Shown: positions 7,562-16,044 of the stretch, one piece after another
Layout: each line of letters opens with the position of its first letter
How positions within the stretch are numbered: the stretch's first letter is position 1
Origin: Prauserella_A sp040645195
Lineage (GTDB): Bacteria; Actinomycetota; Actinomycetes; Mycobacteriales; Pseudonocardiaceae
DNA length: 64,000 nucleotides
Assembly (NCBI RefSeq): GCF_040645195.1
Contig: NZ_JBEYXW010000006.1
Coordinates: 124,001-188,000, forward strand
Direction of reading: 5' to 3'
The notes under the pieces: model-generated
Told to the model about the DNA's origin: nothing
The model's input: the letters and a program-made list of their open reading frames with translations, nothing else
Database searches by the model: none
Program-made: the position numbers and the translations under genes

Positions 7562-8979
7562 CACCAGGCAGCCGGCAGCGCAAGCCGGACCGCAGCCGGC
7601 GGCCGGCGCCACGCAAGGAAGGCCCGCGCAAGCCGCCCGCCCAGGACCCGGCCCGCCGTGCCGCGTTCGATGCCCTGCGGGCCATCAGCGAGCGCGACGC
7701 CTACGTCAACTTGATTCTGCCGGAGCTGCTGCGCAAGCGTGGCGTCACCGGCCGCGACGCGGCACTCGCCACGGAGCTGACCTACGGTACGGCTCGGGCG
7801 CAGGGTCTGCTCGACGAGATCATCGCCGCCTGCCTCGACCGGCCGCTGTCCAAAGTGGACAAAGTGGTGCTCGACGCGCTGCGCATCGGCGCCTACCAGC
7901 TGCTGCGGACGCGGATTCCCCCGCACGCGGCCGTGACCTCGGCGGTGGATCTGGTCCGCGAGGTCGCCGGCTCGCACGTGGCCGGGTTCGTCAACGCCGT
8001 ACTGCGCAACGTGGCCGAGAAGGACGAGGCGGCGTGGCTGGACCAGCTCGCGCCGGACCCGCAGACGGACCCGATCGGTAACCTGGCCCTGCGTACGGCG
8101 CATCCGCGCTGGGTGGCGCGCTCGTTCGCCGAGTCGCTCGGCGACAGGGGAGCCGAGCTGGCTGCGGCGCTCGGGGCCGACGACGCCAGGCCCGCCGTCC
8201 ACCTGCTCGCCAGGCCCGGCGAGATCAGCGCCGACGAGCTCGCCGCGATCACCGGCGGTGACGTCGCCCCGTACTCGCCCTATGGCGTGCACCTGCCCTC
8301 GGGCACCGGCGATCTCGCCGACTCCGAACCCATCCGCGAGCGGCTGGCGATCGTGCAGGACGAGGGCAGCCAGCTCGTCGCCATCGCAGCCGCGAACGCC
8401 CCGGTCGAGGGCACCGACCAGCGCTGGCTGGACCTGTGCGCAGGGCCCGGCGGCAAGGCGGTCGTGCTCGGCTCGCTGGCCGCGATCTCCGGCGCCACCC
8501 TCGATGCCGTCGAGGACCTGCCGCACCGGGCGACACTGGTGGAGCAGGCCACCGACGGACTGCCGGTCACCGTGCACACCGTCGACGGCCGCGACCCCGG
8601 CCTCGAGCCGGGCTACGACCGGGTGCTGCTGGACGCGCCGTGCAGCGGGCTCGGCTCCCTGCGCAGGCGGCCCGAGTCACGTTGGCGCAGGCAGCCCTCC
8701 GACCTGCCCCAGCTGACCAAGCTGCAGGGCGAGCTGCTGGCCTCGGCGTTCCGGCTGGTGCGCTCAGGCGGTGTCGTGACGTACGTGGTGTGCTCGCCGC
8801 ACCTGGCCGAGACCGAGGGCGTCTTCGGCGAGGCCGTGCGCAGGGCCAAGGCCGAGGTGGTCGACGCGCGCGAGCTGTTCCCCGGCGTGCCACAGCTCGG
8901 CGACGGACCGTTCGTGCAGCTGTGGCCACACAGGCACGGCACCGACGCGATGTTCTGCGCCGTCGCCAGGGCGCGGTGA
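7558..8979 (+). CDS. rsmB: 16S rRNA m5C967 methyltransferase (RsmB/NOP family)
   Basis: This SAM-dependent methyltransferase has a basic N-terminal tail, an N-terminal NusB-like RNA-binding domain (residues ~30-160, containing RDAALATELTYG) and a C-terminal Rossmann methyltransferase domain. Catalytic features are LDLCAGPGGKA for SAM binding, LLDAPCSGLGSLRR with the first conserved Cys, and VVCSPHLAETEG with the nucleophilic Cys. At 473 residues it is typical of actinobacterial Fmu/RsmB. ATG 7558 overlaps the fmt stop by four bases and its own TGA overlaps the next GTG, so three genes are translationally coupled. Target position C967 is inferred from the family. Confidence 0.92.
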   Translation: MTPGSRQRKPDRSRRPAPRKEGPRKPPAQDPARRAAFDALRAISERDAYVNLILPELLRKRGVTGRDAALATELTYGTARAQGLLDEIIAACLDRPLSKVDKVVLDALRIGAYQLLRTRIPPHAAVTSAVDLVREVAGSHVAGFVNAVLRNVAEKDEAAWLDQLAPDPQTDPIGNLALRTAHPRWVARSFAESLGDRGAELAAALGADDARPAVHLLARPGEISADELAAITGGDVAPYSPYGVHLPSGTGDLADSEPIRERLAIVQDEGSQLVAIAAANAPVEGTDQRWLDLCAGPGGKAVVLGSLAAISGATLDAVEDLPHRATLVEQATDGLPVTVHTVDGRDPGLEPGYDRVLLDAPCSGLGSLRRRPESRWRRQPSDLPQLTKLQGELLASAFRLVRSGGVVTYVVCSPHLAETEGVFGEAVRRAKAEVVDARELFPGVPQLGDGPFVQLWPHRHGTDAMFCAVARAR

Positions 8980-9482
8980 GCCGGGTTCTCGGCCTGGTCG
9001 CCGCCTCCTGCGGTGGTGTCGAGACGCGGCTGTGCGCCGAGCTGGCCGCACCAGCGGTCCGGCGCGGCTGGCGGCTGGCGGTCACCCTCACCCCGACAGC
9101 CGCGCGCTGGCTGACGGCCAGCGGCGAGCTGGACCGGGTGCGGCAGTTCACCGATCTGGAGGTGCGCAGCGAACCCCGGCTGCCGGGCGAGCCGCGCCCT
9201 CATCCGGATCCGGAGGTGTTCCTCTTCGCCCCCGCCACCGCAGGGTCGGTCGCCAAGCTGGCGCTCGGCCTCGCCGACAACCAGGCGCTGACGGTCCTTG
9301 GTGATGCGCTGGGCGATCCACAGGTCACGATCGTCGTGGGCTACTCGGTCCGGGACACCCGCTTCGGGCATCCCGCCTGGCAGCGCCACCTGGACGTGCT
9401 GGCCTCGGCCGGGGTACAGCTGCACCGGCTGGCCGGGGACCGGTCCTGGTCCGGCGTGCTGGACCTGCTGCCGGTGAGCTGA
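8976..9482 (+). CDS. flavoprotein-fold (CoaC/UbiX-like) protein of unknown function
   Basis: The 168-residue product resembles the flavoprotein (PF02441) fold used by CoaC and UbiX: an N-terminal beta strand and loop (VLGLVAASCGGVETRLCAEL), an internal FAPATAGSVAKLALGLADN segment like the CoaC PATADTIAKLA region, and a C-terminal Rossmann half. The CoaC active-site motif and the CoaB ligase are absent, and coaBC is present elsewhere in the window, so it is probably not a second decarboxylase for coenzyme A. GTG 8976 overlaps the rsmB stop as GTGA, which suggests co-expression. Substrate and even FMN binding are unproven. Confidence 0.65.
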   Translation: MSRVLGLVAASCGGVETRLCAELAAPAVRRGWRLAVTLTPTAARWLTASGELDRVRQFTDLEVRSEPRLPGEPRPHPDPEVFLFAPATAGSVAKLALGLADNQALTVLGDALGDPQVTIVVGYSVRDTRFGHPAWQRHLDVLASAGVQLHRLAGDRSWSGVLDLLPVS

Positions 9483-9537
9483 ACCACGCTCCGCGTGGCG
9501 GAGGGGTCCGCGCCGACCGGGGGTACGCCGCCCCCTC

Positions 9538-9543
9538 TACACT
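9538..9543 (+). promoter_or_regulatory. -10 box for leaderless rpe
   Basis: TACACT is seven bases before the GTG start of rpe, so the riboflavin cluster probably has its own promoter with a leaderless first gene. The 68-bp spacer upstream is GC-rich and shows no clear -35 and no FMN riboswitch. Confidence 0.5.
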
Positions 9544-9550
9544 CGCGCGC

Positions 9551-10240
9551 GTGGCCCATCAACCGCTGATCGCACCCAGTATCCTGTCCGCCGACTTCGC
9601 CCGCCTCGGCGAGGAGATCGCCGCTGTCACCGGAACCGGCGACGCACGCGCCGACTGGGTGCACGTCGACGTGATGGACGGCCACTTCGTCCCGAACCTC
9701 ACCCTCGGCCTGCCCGTCGTGCGGTCCCTGCTGCGGGCGACCGACCTGCCGCTCGACTGTCACCTGATGATCGAGGACCCCGACCGCTGGGCCCCCGGGT
9801 ACGCCGAGGCGGGCGCCTACAACGTCACCGTCCACGTCGAAGCGGCGCACGACCCCGTGATGATCGCCAAGAACCTGCGGGCGGCAGGCGCGAAGGCCGG
9901 TTTGTCGGTCAAGCCGAACACCAGGCTCGAGGACCACCTCGACACACTGAGGCATTACGACACGCTGCTCGTGATGTCGGTGGAGCCGGGCTTCGGAGGC
10001 CAGTCGTTCATGCCCGAGGTCCTCGACAAGGTGCGGACCGCGCGCCGGCTCGTCGACACCGGTCACCTGCAGGTTCTGGTCGAGATCGACGGCGGGATCA
10101 ACGCCGACACCATCGAGCAGGCGGCCGAGGCCGGTGTCGACTGCTTCGTCGCAGGCTCCGCGGTCTACGACGCGCAGGACCCCGCGCAGGCCGTCGCCGC
10201 GCTGCGGGCCAAGGCGGCACAGGCACAGGCGGCGCAGTGA
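9551..10240 (+). CDS. rpe: ribulose-phosphate 3-epimerase
   Basis: Rpe interconverts ribulose-5-phosphate and xylulose-5-phosphate. Metal-site and phosphate-binding signatures are all present: APSILSADFARL, HVDVMDGHFVPNLT, DCHLMIEDPD, VMSVEPGFGGQSF and EIDGGIN. The length is 229 residues. GTG 9551 follows a TACACT box by seven bases, consistent with leaderless expression. ribD begins one base after the stop. Grouping with the rib genes makes sense because ribulose-5-phosphate is the substrate of the RibB domain downstream. Confidence 0.96.
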   Translation: MAHQPLIAPSILSADFARLGEEIAAVTGTGDARADWVHVDVMDGHFVPNLTLGLPVVRSLLRATDLPLDCHLMIEDPDRWAPGYAEAGAYNVTVHVEAAHDPVMIAKNLRAAGAKAGLSVKPNTRLEDHLDTLRHYDTLLVMSVEPGFGGQSFMPEVLDKVRTARRLVDTGHLQVLVEIDGGINADTIEQAAEAGVDCFVAGSAVYDAQDPAQAVAALRAKAAQAQAAQ

Positions 10241-10241
10241 G

Positions 10242-11279
10242 GTGACCGTCCCGGCAGGCGAGCGCGACACCATGGCGGTGGCGCTCGCCCTCAGCGCGAC
10301 GGTCCGGGGCACGACCAGCCCGAACCCGCCGGTCGGCGCGGTGATCCTCGACGCGCACGGCACACGCGTCGGTGAGGGCGCGACCCAGCCGCCCGGCGGA
10401 CCGCACGCCGAGGTGATGGCGTTGCGGCAGGCGGGCGAGCGGACCCGCGGGGGCACGGCGTTCGTGACGCTCGAACCGTGTGCGCACCACGGTCGCACGC
10501 CGCCGTGCACGGAGGCGCTGCTCGCCGCCGGGGTCGCCGCGGTGCGTTATGCCGTCGCCGATCCCCATCCCCAGGCCGCGGGTGGCGCGGACGTACTGCG
10601 CGCCGCCGGAGTCGACGTGCGCGGCGGGCTGCTCGCCGAGGAGGTCGCCGGCGGTCCGCTGCGTGCCTGGCTGCATTCCGTGCGGACTTCTCGCCCGCAT
10701 GTCACGTGGAAGTATGCGGCCACACTGGACGGCAGGGTCGCCGCGGCGGACCGCACGAGCCGCTGGATCTCCGGGCCCGTGTCGCGAGCCGAGGTACACG
10801 CCATCCGTGAGGCGGCCGACGCGGTCGTCGTCGGCACCGGCACGGTGCGCACCGATGATCCCTGGCTGACCGTGCGGGGCCCCGACGGTTCACTGGCCGC
10901 GCGCCAGCCGCTGCGTGTGGTGGTGGGCACAGGCGGCATACCGGCGACCGCACGCGTGTTGGACGATGCGGCGGAGACGCTGCGAGTCCACACCCACGAT
11001 CCCGACGAGGTGCTCGCGGTGCTGGGGGAGCGTGGTGTCGTGGACGTTCTGCTGGAGGGTGGGCCGACACTGGCCGGCGCCTTCGTGGCCGCGGGCCGGG
11101 TCGACCGGATCGTGGCCTACGTGGCACCGGCCCTGCTCGGTGCCGGACCGGTGGCCCTCGGCCCGGCGGGAGTGTCAACCATCACCGAAGCGCACCGCTG
11201 GCGAGTCGAAGGAGTCACCATGAGCGGTGACGACGTGCGTATCGCCGCCGTGCCAGTCGTAGCTGAGGGAGGCCGTTAG
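10242..11279 (+). CDS. ribD: riboflavin biosynthesis deaminase/reductase RibD
   Basis: RibD deaminates and then reduces the pyrimidine intermediate of riboflavin synthesis. The N-terminal deaminase domain has the zinc ligands His55-Ala-Glu57 and Cys80/Cys89 in PCAHHGRTPPC. The C-terminal reductase domain carries TWKYAATLDGRVAA, a VGTGTVRTDDP loop and LLEGGPTLAGAF. GTG 10242 lies one base after the rpe stop. The TAG stop shares a base with the ribE GTG. The product has 345 residues, which is normal for the fusion. No FMN riboswitch could fit between rpe and ribD. Confidence 0.95.
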   Translation: MTVPAGERDTMAVALALSATVRGTTSPNPPVGAVILDAHGTRVGEGATQPPGGPHAEVMALRQAGERTRGGTAFVTLEPCAHHGRTPPCTEALLAAGVAAVRYAVADPHPQAAGGADVLRAAGVDVRGGLLAEEVAGGPLRAWLHSVRTSRPHVTWKYAATLDGRVAAADRTSRWISGPVSRAEVHAIREAADAVVVGTGTVRTDDPWLTVRGPDGSLAARQPLRVVVGTGGIPATARVLDDAAETLRVHTHDPDEVLAVLGERGVVDVLLEGGPTLAGAFVAAGRVDRIVAYVAPALLGAGPVALGPAGVSTITEAHRWRVEGVTMSGDDVRIAAVPVVAEGGR

Positions 11280-11905
11280 TGTTCACCGGCATTGTCGAGG
11301 AGCTCGGCGAGGTGTCACACGTCGAGCAGCGACCCGACGCGGCGCGCCTCACCGTGCGCGGACCGCTGGTGACCAGCGACGCAGGGCGCGGGGACTCGAT
11401 CGCGGTGAACGGCGTGTGCCTGACCGTCGTCGAGGTCTCCGGCAGCGAGTTCACCGTCGACGTCGTCCACGAGACGCTGCGCCGGTCGAGCCTGGACGAG
11501 GCCGAGCCAGGCCGGCGGGTCAACCTGGAACGCGCGATGCCGGCGAACGGCCGGTTCGGCGGTCACGTCATGCAGGGCCATGTCGACGGCACGGGCGTCT
11601 TCCTGCGGCGCGATCCCGACGATCTGACCCATTTCGCGTTCCCGCCGGAGCTGGCGCGCTACATCGTGGAGAAGGGGTCCATCGCGGTCGACGGCATCTC
11701 GCTGACGGTGGCGGCGGTCGGCGCGGAGGAGTTCGCGATCGCGCTCATCCCGACCACGCTCGCACTCACCACCCTCGGCCGCACCGAGCCGGGCGAGTCG
11801 GTGAACCTCGAAGTCGACGTGCTCGCGAAGTATGTCGAGAAACTGGCCGCTGTCCACCTGCCGGGTGCCGCGGTGGAGAATGGCGTGGGCAAGGAGGACG
11901 CGTGA
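11279..11905 (+). CDS. ribE: riboflavin synthase alpha chain
   Basis: Riboflavin synthase dismutates two lumazine molecules into riboflavin and pyrimidinedione. The canonical N terminus MFTGIVEELG is present and there are two similar lumazine-binding barrels: GDSIAVNGVCLTVV with GHVMQGHVDG in the first, and KGSIAVDGISLTVAA in the second. The length is 208 residues. The GTG start overlaps the ribD stop by one base and the TGA overlaps the next GTG, so ribD-ribE-ribBA form a translationally coupled series. Confidence 0.96.
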   Translation: MFTGIVEELGEVSHVEQRPDAARLTVRGPLVTSDAGRGDSIAVNGVCLTVVEVSGSEFTVDVVHETLRRSSLDEAEPGRRVNLERAMPANGRFGGHVMQGHVDGTGVFLRRDPDDLTHFAFPPELARYIVEKGSIAVDGISLTVAAVGAEEFAIALIPTTLALTTLGRTEPGESVNLEVDVLAKYVEKLAAVHLPGAAVENGVGKEDA

Positions 11906-13200
11906 GCATGACAGATGCCGGTCCGTCACTGGACATCGAGACGATCGAGCAGGCCATTGCCGACATCGCCAACGGCAGGCCGGTTGTGGTGGTCGACGAC
12001 GAGGACCGGGAGAACGAGGGCGACCTGATCTTCGCGGCGGAGAAGGCAACGCCGGAGCTACTGGCCTTCATGGTCCGCTACACCTCGGGCTACATCTGCG
12101 TACCGCTCACCGAGCGGGACTGCGACCGGCTCGACCTGCCGCCGATGTACCACACCAACCAGGACCGGCGCGGCACCGCCTACACCGTGACCGTCGACGC
12201 CTCCGAGGGCATCGGCACGGGCATCTCGGCGGCCGACCGCGCGCGCACCATCCGCCTGCTCGCCGACCCGAAGGCTCAGCCGTCCGACTTCCGCAGGCCC
12301 GGTCACGTCGTGCCGTTGCGTGCCAAGGAAGGCGGTGTGCTGCGCAGGCCGGGGCACACGGAGGCGGCCGTCGACCTGGCCAGGATGGCGGGCCTGGCGC
12401 CGGCGGGCGTGCTCTGCGAGATCGTGTCGCAGAAGAACGAGGGCGACATGGCACTGCGGGACGAACTCGAGGTGTTCGCCGCCGACCACGACCTGCGGCT
12501 CATCACGATCGCCGACCTCATCGCCTACCGGCGGCGCAAGGAGAAGCAGGTCCAGCGGGTGGCGGAGGCGCGCATCCCGCTGAGCCCAGGCACGTTCCGC
12601 GCGATCGGTTACGACAGCCTGCTGGACGGCATCGAACACGTCGCGTTCGTCTACGGCGACGTCGGCGACGGTGAGGACATCCTGGTGCGCGTGCACTCCG
12701 AATGCCTCACCGGTGACGTCTTCGGGTCCCTGCGCTGCGACTGTGGCCCGCAGCTGGAGGCGGCGCTGGAGGCCGTGGCGGCAGAGGGGCGTGGTGTGGT
12801 GCTCTACATCCGCGGCCATGAGGGCAGGGGCATCGGGCTGCTGCACAAGCTGCAGGCCTACCAGCTGCAGGACGCAGGCGCCGACACCGTCGACGCGAAC
12901 CTCGCGCTGGGCGTGCCCGCCGATGCGCGTGACTACGGCACCGGGGCGCAGATCCTGAGTGACCTCGGGGTGCGCTCGATGCGGCTGCTCACCAACAACC
13001 CGGCCAAGCGGGTCGGCCTCGAAGGCTACGGGCTGCGTGTGACCGGACGGGTCCCGCTGCCCGTCTCGCCGAACCCGGAGAACCTGCGGTACCTGCGCAC
13101 CAAGCGGGATCGTATGGGGCACGACCTGTCCCAGCTGGAGCACTTCGACGAGGTCGGCGCCGAGTTCGGCGATGTGCGTAACGGTGGAGGTCAGGCATGA
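11902..13200 (+). CDS. ribBA: bifunctional DHBP synthase / GTP cyclohydrolase II
   Basis: This fusion performs both entry reactions of riboflavin synthesis. The N-terminal RibB domain (residues ~10-210) has the acidic DEDRENEGDL motif. The C-terminal RibA domain has the zinc Cys triad in SECLTGDVFGSLRCDCG and YIRGHEGRGIGL. The length is 432 residues. GTG 11902 overlaps the ribE stop and is four bases after AAGGAGG (11891-11897); ATG 11908 is ten bases after it, so either start is possible and they differ by only two residues. It is co-transcribed with ribE and ribH. Confidence 0.95.
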   Translation: MSMTDAGPSLDIETIEQAIADIANGRPVVVVDDEDRENEGDLIFAAEKATPELLAFMVRYTSGYICVPLTERDCDRLDLPPMYHTNQDRRGTAYTVTVDASEGIGTGISAADRARTIRLLADPKAQPSDFRRPGHVVPLRAKEGGVLRRPGHTEAAVDLARMAGLAPAGVLCEIVSQKNEGDMALRDELEVFAADHDLRLITIADLIAYRRRKEKQVQRVAEARIPLSPGTFRAIGYDSLLDGIEHVAFVYGDVGDGEDILVRVHSECLTGDVFGSLRCDCGPQLEAALEAVAAEGRGVVLYIRGHEGRGIGLLHKLQAYQLQDAGADTVDANLALGVPADARDYGTGAQILSDLGVRSMRLLTNNPAKRVGLEGYGLRVTGRVPLPVSPNPENLRYLRTKRDRMGHDLSQLEHFDEVGAEFGDVRNGGGQA

Positions 13201-13220
13201 GGAGTCCGGTGTCGAGCCCG

Positions 13221-13226
13221 GAGGAG
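13221..13226 (+). promoter_or_regulatory. ribosome binding site deciding the ribH start
   Basis: GAGGAG ends five bases before ATG 13232, the only good Shine-Dalgarno site in this frame. It favours ATG 13232 over the in-frame GTG near 13172, which would overlap the end of ribBA and add a non-conserved N-terminal extension. Confidence 0.65.
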
Positions 13227-13231
13227 ACGGC

Positions 13232-13741
13232 ATGAGCGGACAGGGACGGCCCAGTGATGCGGGTGTCGACCTGAGCGAGTGCGAGAACCTGCGGCTCGCG
13301 ATCGTCGTGACCCGCTGGCACGAGAAGATCACCGACAGCCTGCTGGCGAACGCGCTGCGGACGGCGTCGGAAGTCGACCTCGGCCAGGAGGCCACAGTGG
13401 TGCGCGTCGCGGGTGCGATCGAGCTGCCGGTGGTGGCGCAGGCGCTGGCCCGCAGCCACGATGCGGTGGTCGCGCTGGGCGTGGTGATCCGTGGCGGCAC
13501 TCCGCACTTCGACTACGTGTGCGATGCCGTGACGGCGGGGCTGACCCGGGTGGCGCTCGACGAGAGCACCCCGGTCGGCAACGGCGTACTGACGTGTGAC
13601 ACCGAGGAGCAGGCGCTGGACCGGGCCGGGCTGCCGGGCTCGGCGGAGGACAAGGGACGTGAGGCGACCATCGCCGCCCTGACCACCGCGCACGTGTTGC
13701 GTGGTCTGCGCCAGCCGTGGACGGAACGAGGTTTTGTGTGA
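13232..13741 (+). CDS. ribH: 6,7-dimethyl-8-ribityllumazine synthase
   Basis: RibH condenses the RibA/RibD product with dihydroxybutanone phosphate to form the lumazine precursor of riboflavin. Conserved elements are LAIVVTRWHEKITDSLL, VVRVAGAIELPVVAQAL, VVALGVVIRGGTPHFDYV with the active-site His, and VGNGVLTCDTEEQAL. The length is 169 residues from ATG 13232. The TGA overlaps the GTG of the next gene as GTGA. It completes an apparently full rib pathway within this operon. Confidence 0.95.
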   Translation: MSGQGRPSDAGVDLSECENLRLAIVVTRWHEKITDSLLANALRTASEVDLGQEATVVRVAGAIELPVVAQALARSHDAVVALGVVIRGGTPHFDYVCDAVTAGLTRVALDESTPVGNGVLTCDTEEQALDRAGLPGSAEDKGREATIAALTTAHVLRGLRQPWTERGFV

Positions 13742-14187
13742 GCGCGACCGTGACCGGGGAGACGGTGCTGATCAGGCCGAGGCGGGCCACGTGGATGGCC
13801 AGTTGCCTTGCGCTGCTGCTGGTGGTCGTGTTCACCGTGGTTGCCGTGCTGCTGCGCAACACGAGCACGGGTGTGATCTTCCAGACCAGTGACCAGGTCG
13901 CGATGATCGGCATCGGGGTGCTGCTCGCGTGCGGTGCGCTGCTGTTCGCGGCGCCGCTGGCGCGGGCCGACGCCGACGGCATCGAGGTACGCAACGTGCT
14001 GCTCACCCGCCGGTTCTCCTGGCAGGAGGTGCTGTCGGTGAGCTTCCCCGATGGCGCCTCGTTCGCCCGGCTGGAGCTCCCGGACGACGAGTACCACTCG
14101 GTGCTCGCCGTGCAGGCCGTCGACCGCGACCGCGCCGTCGAGGCCGTTCGCGCCCTCCGCCGCCTGCACAAGCAGGCTCGGGACTGA
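13738..14187 (+). CDS. PH-domain membrane protein (bPH family)
   Basis: The 149-residue protein has two transmembrane segments (residues ~22-40 and ~58-75) and a C-terminal bacterial PH-like domain with DADGIEVRNVLLTRRFSWQE, a pattern common in actinobacterial bPH proteins. A homologue follows ribH in mycobacteria as well, from memory. Its function is unknown. GTG 13738 overlaps the ribH stop by four bases, so it is the last gene of the rib operon; the preceding in-frame ATG at 13717 would overlap ribH further and is less likely. Confidence 0.72.
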   Translation: MSATVTGETVLIRPRRATWMASCLALLLVVVFTVVAVLLRNTSTGVIFQTSDQVAMIGIGVLLACGALLFAAPLARADADGIEVRNVLLTRRFSWQEVLSVSFPDGASFARLELPDDEYHSVLAVQAVDRDRAVEAVRALRRLHKQARD

Positions 14188-14454
14188 CGTAGAGCTCTGA
14201 ACGCGGCTTGCGTGGCGGTGCGGGTGGCGGAACCTCAGCCTCCCGCCCGCCAGCCCGACCGCCCACCCGTCGCCCGACCGCCACCCCTGACGGAGGCGCT
14301 TCGCGCCGCAGTGCCCTCGGCTCCGGGATCGCCTCCTCATGAATGCCAATTCACCCACGTCGGCGCTGTCCTCGCGAGAAGACCGGCTGAGAACCCGCTG
14401 CGGCGCAAGCTGATAGCCCACAGCAAGCGGCTCCGCTGCTGATGAAAACGGCTC
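14188..14454. other. 267-bp intergenic region between convergent rib operon and xth
   Basis: No gene is supported here. The first half is a GC-rich stretch with repeated GGTGGCGG / CCGCCACC-type blocks that could form several hairpins and may end both converging transcripts. The second half is less GC-biased (around CATGAATGCCAATTCACC) and shows no coding pattern. Confidence 0.4.
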
Positions 14455-15234
14455 CTACACCTCGAGGTCCACGACGACCGGGGCGTGGTCGGACCCGCCC
14501 TTGCCCTTGCGTTCCTCGCGGTCGACGTAGGCGTCGGTGACGGCCTCCGCGAAGCCGCGGTTGGCGTAGACCAGGTCGATGCGCATCCCGTTGTTCTTCG
14601 GGAACGCCAGTTGCCGGTAGTCCCAGTAGGTGTAGGGGCGGTCGTACTTCAGTGCCCGGGGAACGACGTCGGTCAGTCCTGCCTCGCGCAGCATCGCCAG
14701 CGCTTTGCGCTCGGGTTCGGTGACGTGTGTCGAGTCGGCGAACAGCGCGATGTCCCACACGTCGGCGTCGGCCGGGGCGATGTTGAAGTCGCCGAGCACC
14801 GCGAACGGTCCGCCGCCGTCCGCTTCGCCGAGCACGGTCGCCTGCAGCGCCTCCAGCCAGCGCAGCTTGTAGGTGTAGTGCGGGTGCCCGGGTTCGCGCC
14901 CGTTGGGCACGTACACCGACCACACCCGCACCCCGCCGCAGGTGGCGCCGAGCGCGCGCGGCTCGGTGACGCCGTCGTACGACGGCTGGTCCACCAGTCC
15001 GCGGGTGACGTCCTCGATCCCGACCCTGGACAGCACCGCCACACCGTTCCAGCGGCCGGTGCCGTGGCTCGCCACGTCGTAGCCGAGTGCGGCGATCTCG
15101 GCGCGGGGGAACGCATCGTCAGCGCACTTGAGTTCCTGCAGGCACAGCACATCCGGCGCAGCGGTGGCCAGCCAGGCCGTGAGCCGGGGCAGGCGCGCGG
15201 TGATCGAGTTGACGTTCCACGTGGCGATCCGCAT
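14455..15234 (-). CDS. xth: exodeoxyribonuclease III
   Basis: This AP endonuclease/3'-5' exonuclease acts in base excision repair. The 259-residue product has the EEP-fold signatures IATWNVNSITARL at the N terminus, CLQELKCADD, VYVPNGR, GDFNIAPADADVWD and the C-terminal GSDHAPVVVDL. The start at 15234 places the conserved MRIATWNV at the N terminus; an upstream extension to 15315 would run through the promoter of the divergent HAD gene. It is a single-gene unit convergent with the rib operon. Confidence 0.93.
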   Translation of the reverse strand: MRIATWNVNSITARLPRLTAWLATAAPDVLCLQELKCADDAFPRAEIAALGYDVASHGTGRWNGVAVLSRVGIEDVTRGLVDQPSYDGVTEPRALGATCGGVRVWSVYVPNGREPGHPHYTYKLRWLEALQATVLGEADGGGPFAVLGDFNIAPADADVWDIALFADSTHVTEPERKALAMLREAGLTDVVPRALKYDRPYTYWDYRQLAFPKNNGMRIDLVYANRGFAEAVTDAYVDREERKGKGGSDHAPVVVDLEV

Positions 15235-15261
15235 GGGGAGACCTTCGCACACCAACTGCCA

Positions 15262-15279
15262 TGTATAACGATCTATACA
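15262..15279. promoter_or_regulatory. palindromic operator candidate between xth and HAD gene
   Basis: TGTATA (15262-15267), six bases and TATACA (15274-15279) form a perfect inverted repeat, strikingly AT-rich for this chromosome. It lies between the divergent xth and HAD genes, 18 bp upstream of the HAD -10 box, so a dimeric regulator could control one or both. No regulator gene is adjacent. Confidence 0.4.
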
Positions 15280-15295
15280 GCACGGCCCTGGGTCG

Positions 15296-15301
15296 TAGTC
15301 T
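15296..15301 (+). promoter_or_regulatory. -10 box for leaderless HAD gene
   Basis: TAGTCT is seven bases before ATG 15309, supporting that ATG as the start of a leaderless message rather than the upstream in-frame ATG at 15261. Confidence 0.5.
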
Positions 15302-15308
15302 GGTGAGC

Positions 15309-15986
15309 ATGGCACGCGCGAGGGCGAGGAAGCCCGACGTCGTCCTGTTCGACGTCTTCGAGACGCTGGTTCGGCTGGAACCGCTGCGCGAACGGTTCGT
15401 CGAGGCCGGCAGGCCGGGACACGAGCTAGAGCTCTTCTTCGCCCGCACGCTGCGCGACGGTATGGCCTACACCCTCGCCGGCGAGGCCCCGCCGTTCCGC
15501 GAGGTGGCCGCCGCGCAACTGGCGATCACGTCGGGCCATGCGCTCGGTCGCGACCAGATCGAGCACATACTGGCAGGGTTCGCCATGCTACCGCTCCAGC
15601 CGGATGCCGAGCCGGCGCTCGATCTCCTGACGGAGGCCGGCATTGCGGCCTACGGCTTCACCCATGGCTCGGCGGCGATCTTGGAGTCCATTCTGGACAG
15701 ACAGGGGATCGCGCACAAACTGGTACGGGTCCTGTCGGCGGAGGAGATCCGGTCGTTCAAACCACCGGCGAAGGTCTACCACTGGGCGTGCGCGCAGGCC
15801 GGTTGCGCGCCGGAGGCGACCGCGGTCGTGGCCGTGCACTCCTGGGACACCCACGGTGCCGTGCGGGCCGGGCTGCTGGCCGGGTTCGCCACCAGGCTGG
15901 AGGGTGGCCTGCCCGCCGTCGTCGAGCGGCCACACGTGGTCGCCGAGCGCGTGGACGAGGTGGTCGCGGGGCTGCTCGGCCTCTGA
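15309..15986 (+). CDS. HAD-superfamily hydrolase (haloacid dehalogenase type II-like)
   Basis: The 225-residue protein has the HAD motif I LFDVFETLVRLE with the nucleophilic Asp; Phe two residues on is typical of the dehalogenase-like branch rather than phosphatases. A helical cap follows, with motif II near GFTHGS, motif III Lys in RSFKPPAKVYHWA, and motif IV at VAVHSWDTHGAVRAG. Substrate is unknown; members include haloacid dehalogenases and uncharacterised hydrolases. It is transcribed from its own leaderless promoter just ahead of uvrC. Confidence 0.78.
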   Translation: MARARARKPDVVLFDVFETLVRLEPLRERFVEAGRPGHELELFFARTLRDGMAYTLAGEAPPFREVAAAQLAITSGHALGRDQIEHILAGFAMLPLQPDAEPALDLLTEAGIAAYGFTHGSAAILESILDRQGIAHKLVRVLSAEEIRSFKPPAKVYHWACAQAGCAPEATAVVAVHSWDTHGAVRAGLLAGFATRLEGGLPAVVERPHVVAERVDEVVAGLLGL

Positions 15987-16032
15987 CGTGTGCCGGGCCA
16001 AGGTGGGGCGCGGAGTTGTCGGTGCCGCGCCA

Positions 16033-16038
16033 TAGGCT
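16033..16038 (+). promoter_or_regulatory. -10 box for leaderless uvrC operon
   Basis: TAGGCT is six bases before the uvrC GTG. The transcript would begin at about the start codon. A LexA-type operator was looked for just upstream and not seen. Confidence 0.5.
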
Positions 16039-16044
16039 GGACAG

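Noticed and set aside
10230..10245. FMN riboswitch before the rib genes.
   Set aside because: rpe and ribD are one base apart and no conserved RFN structure fits upstream of rpe in the 68-bp spacer.
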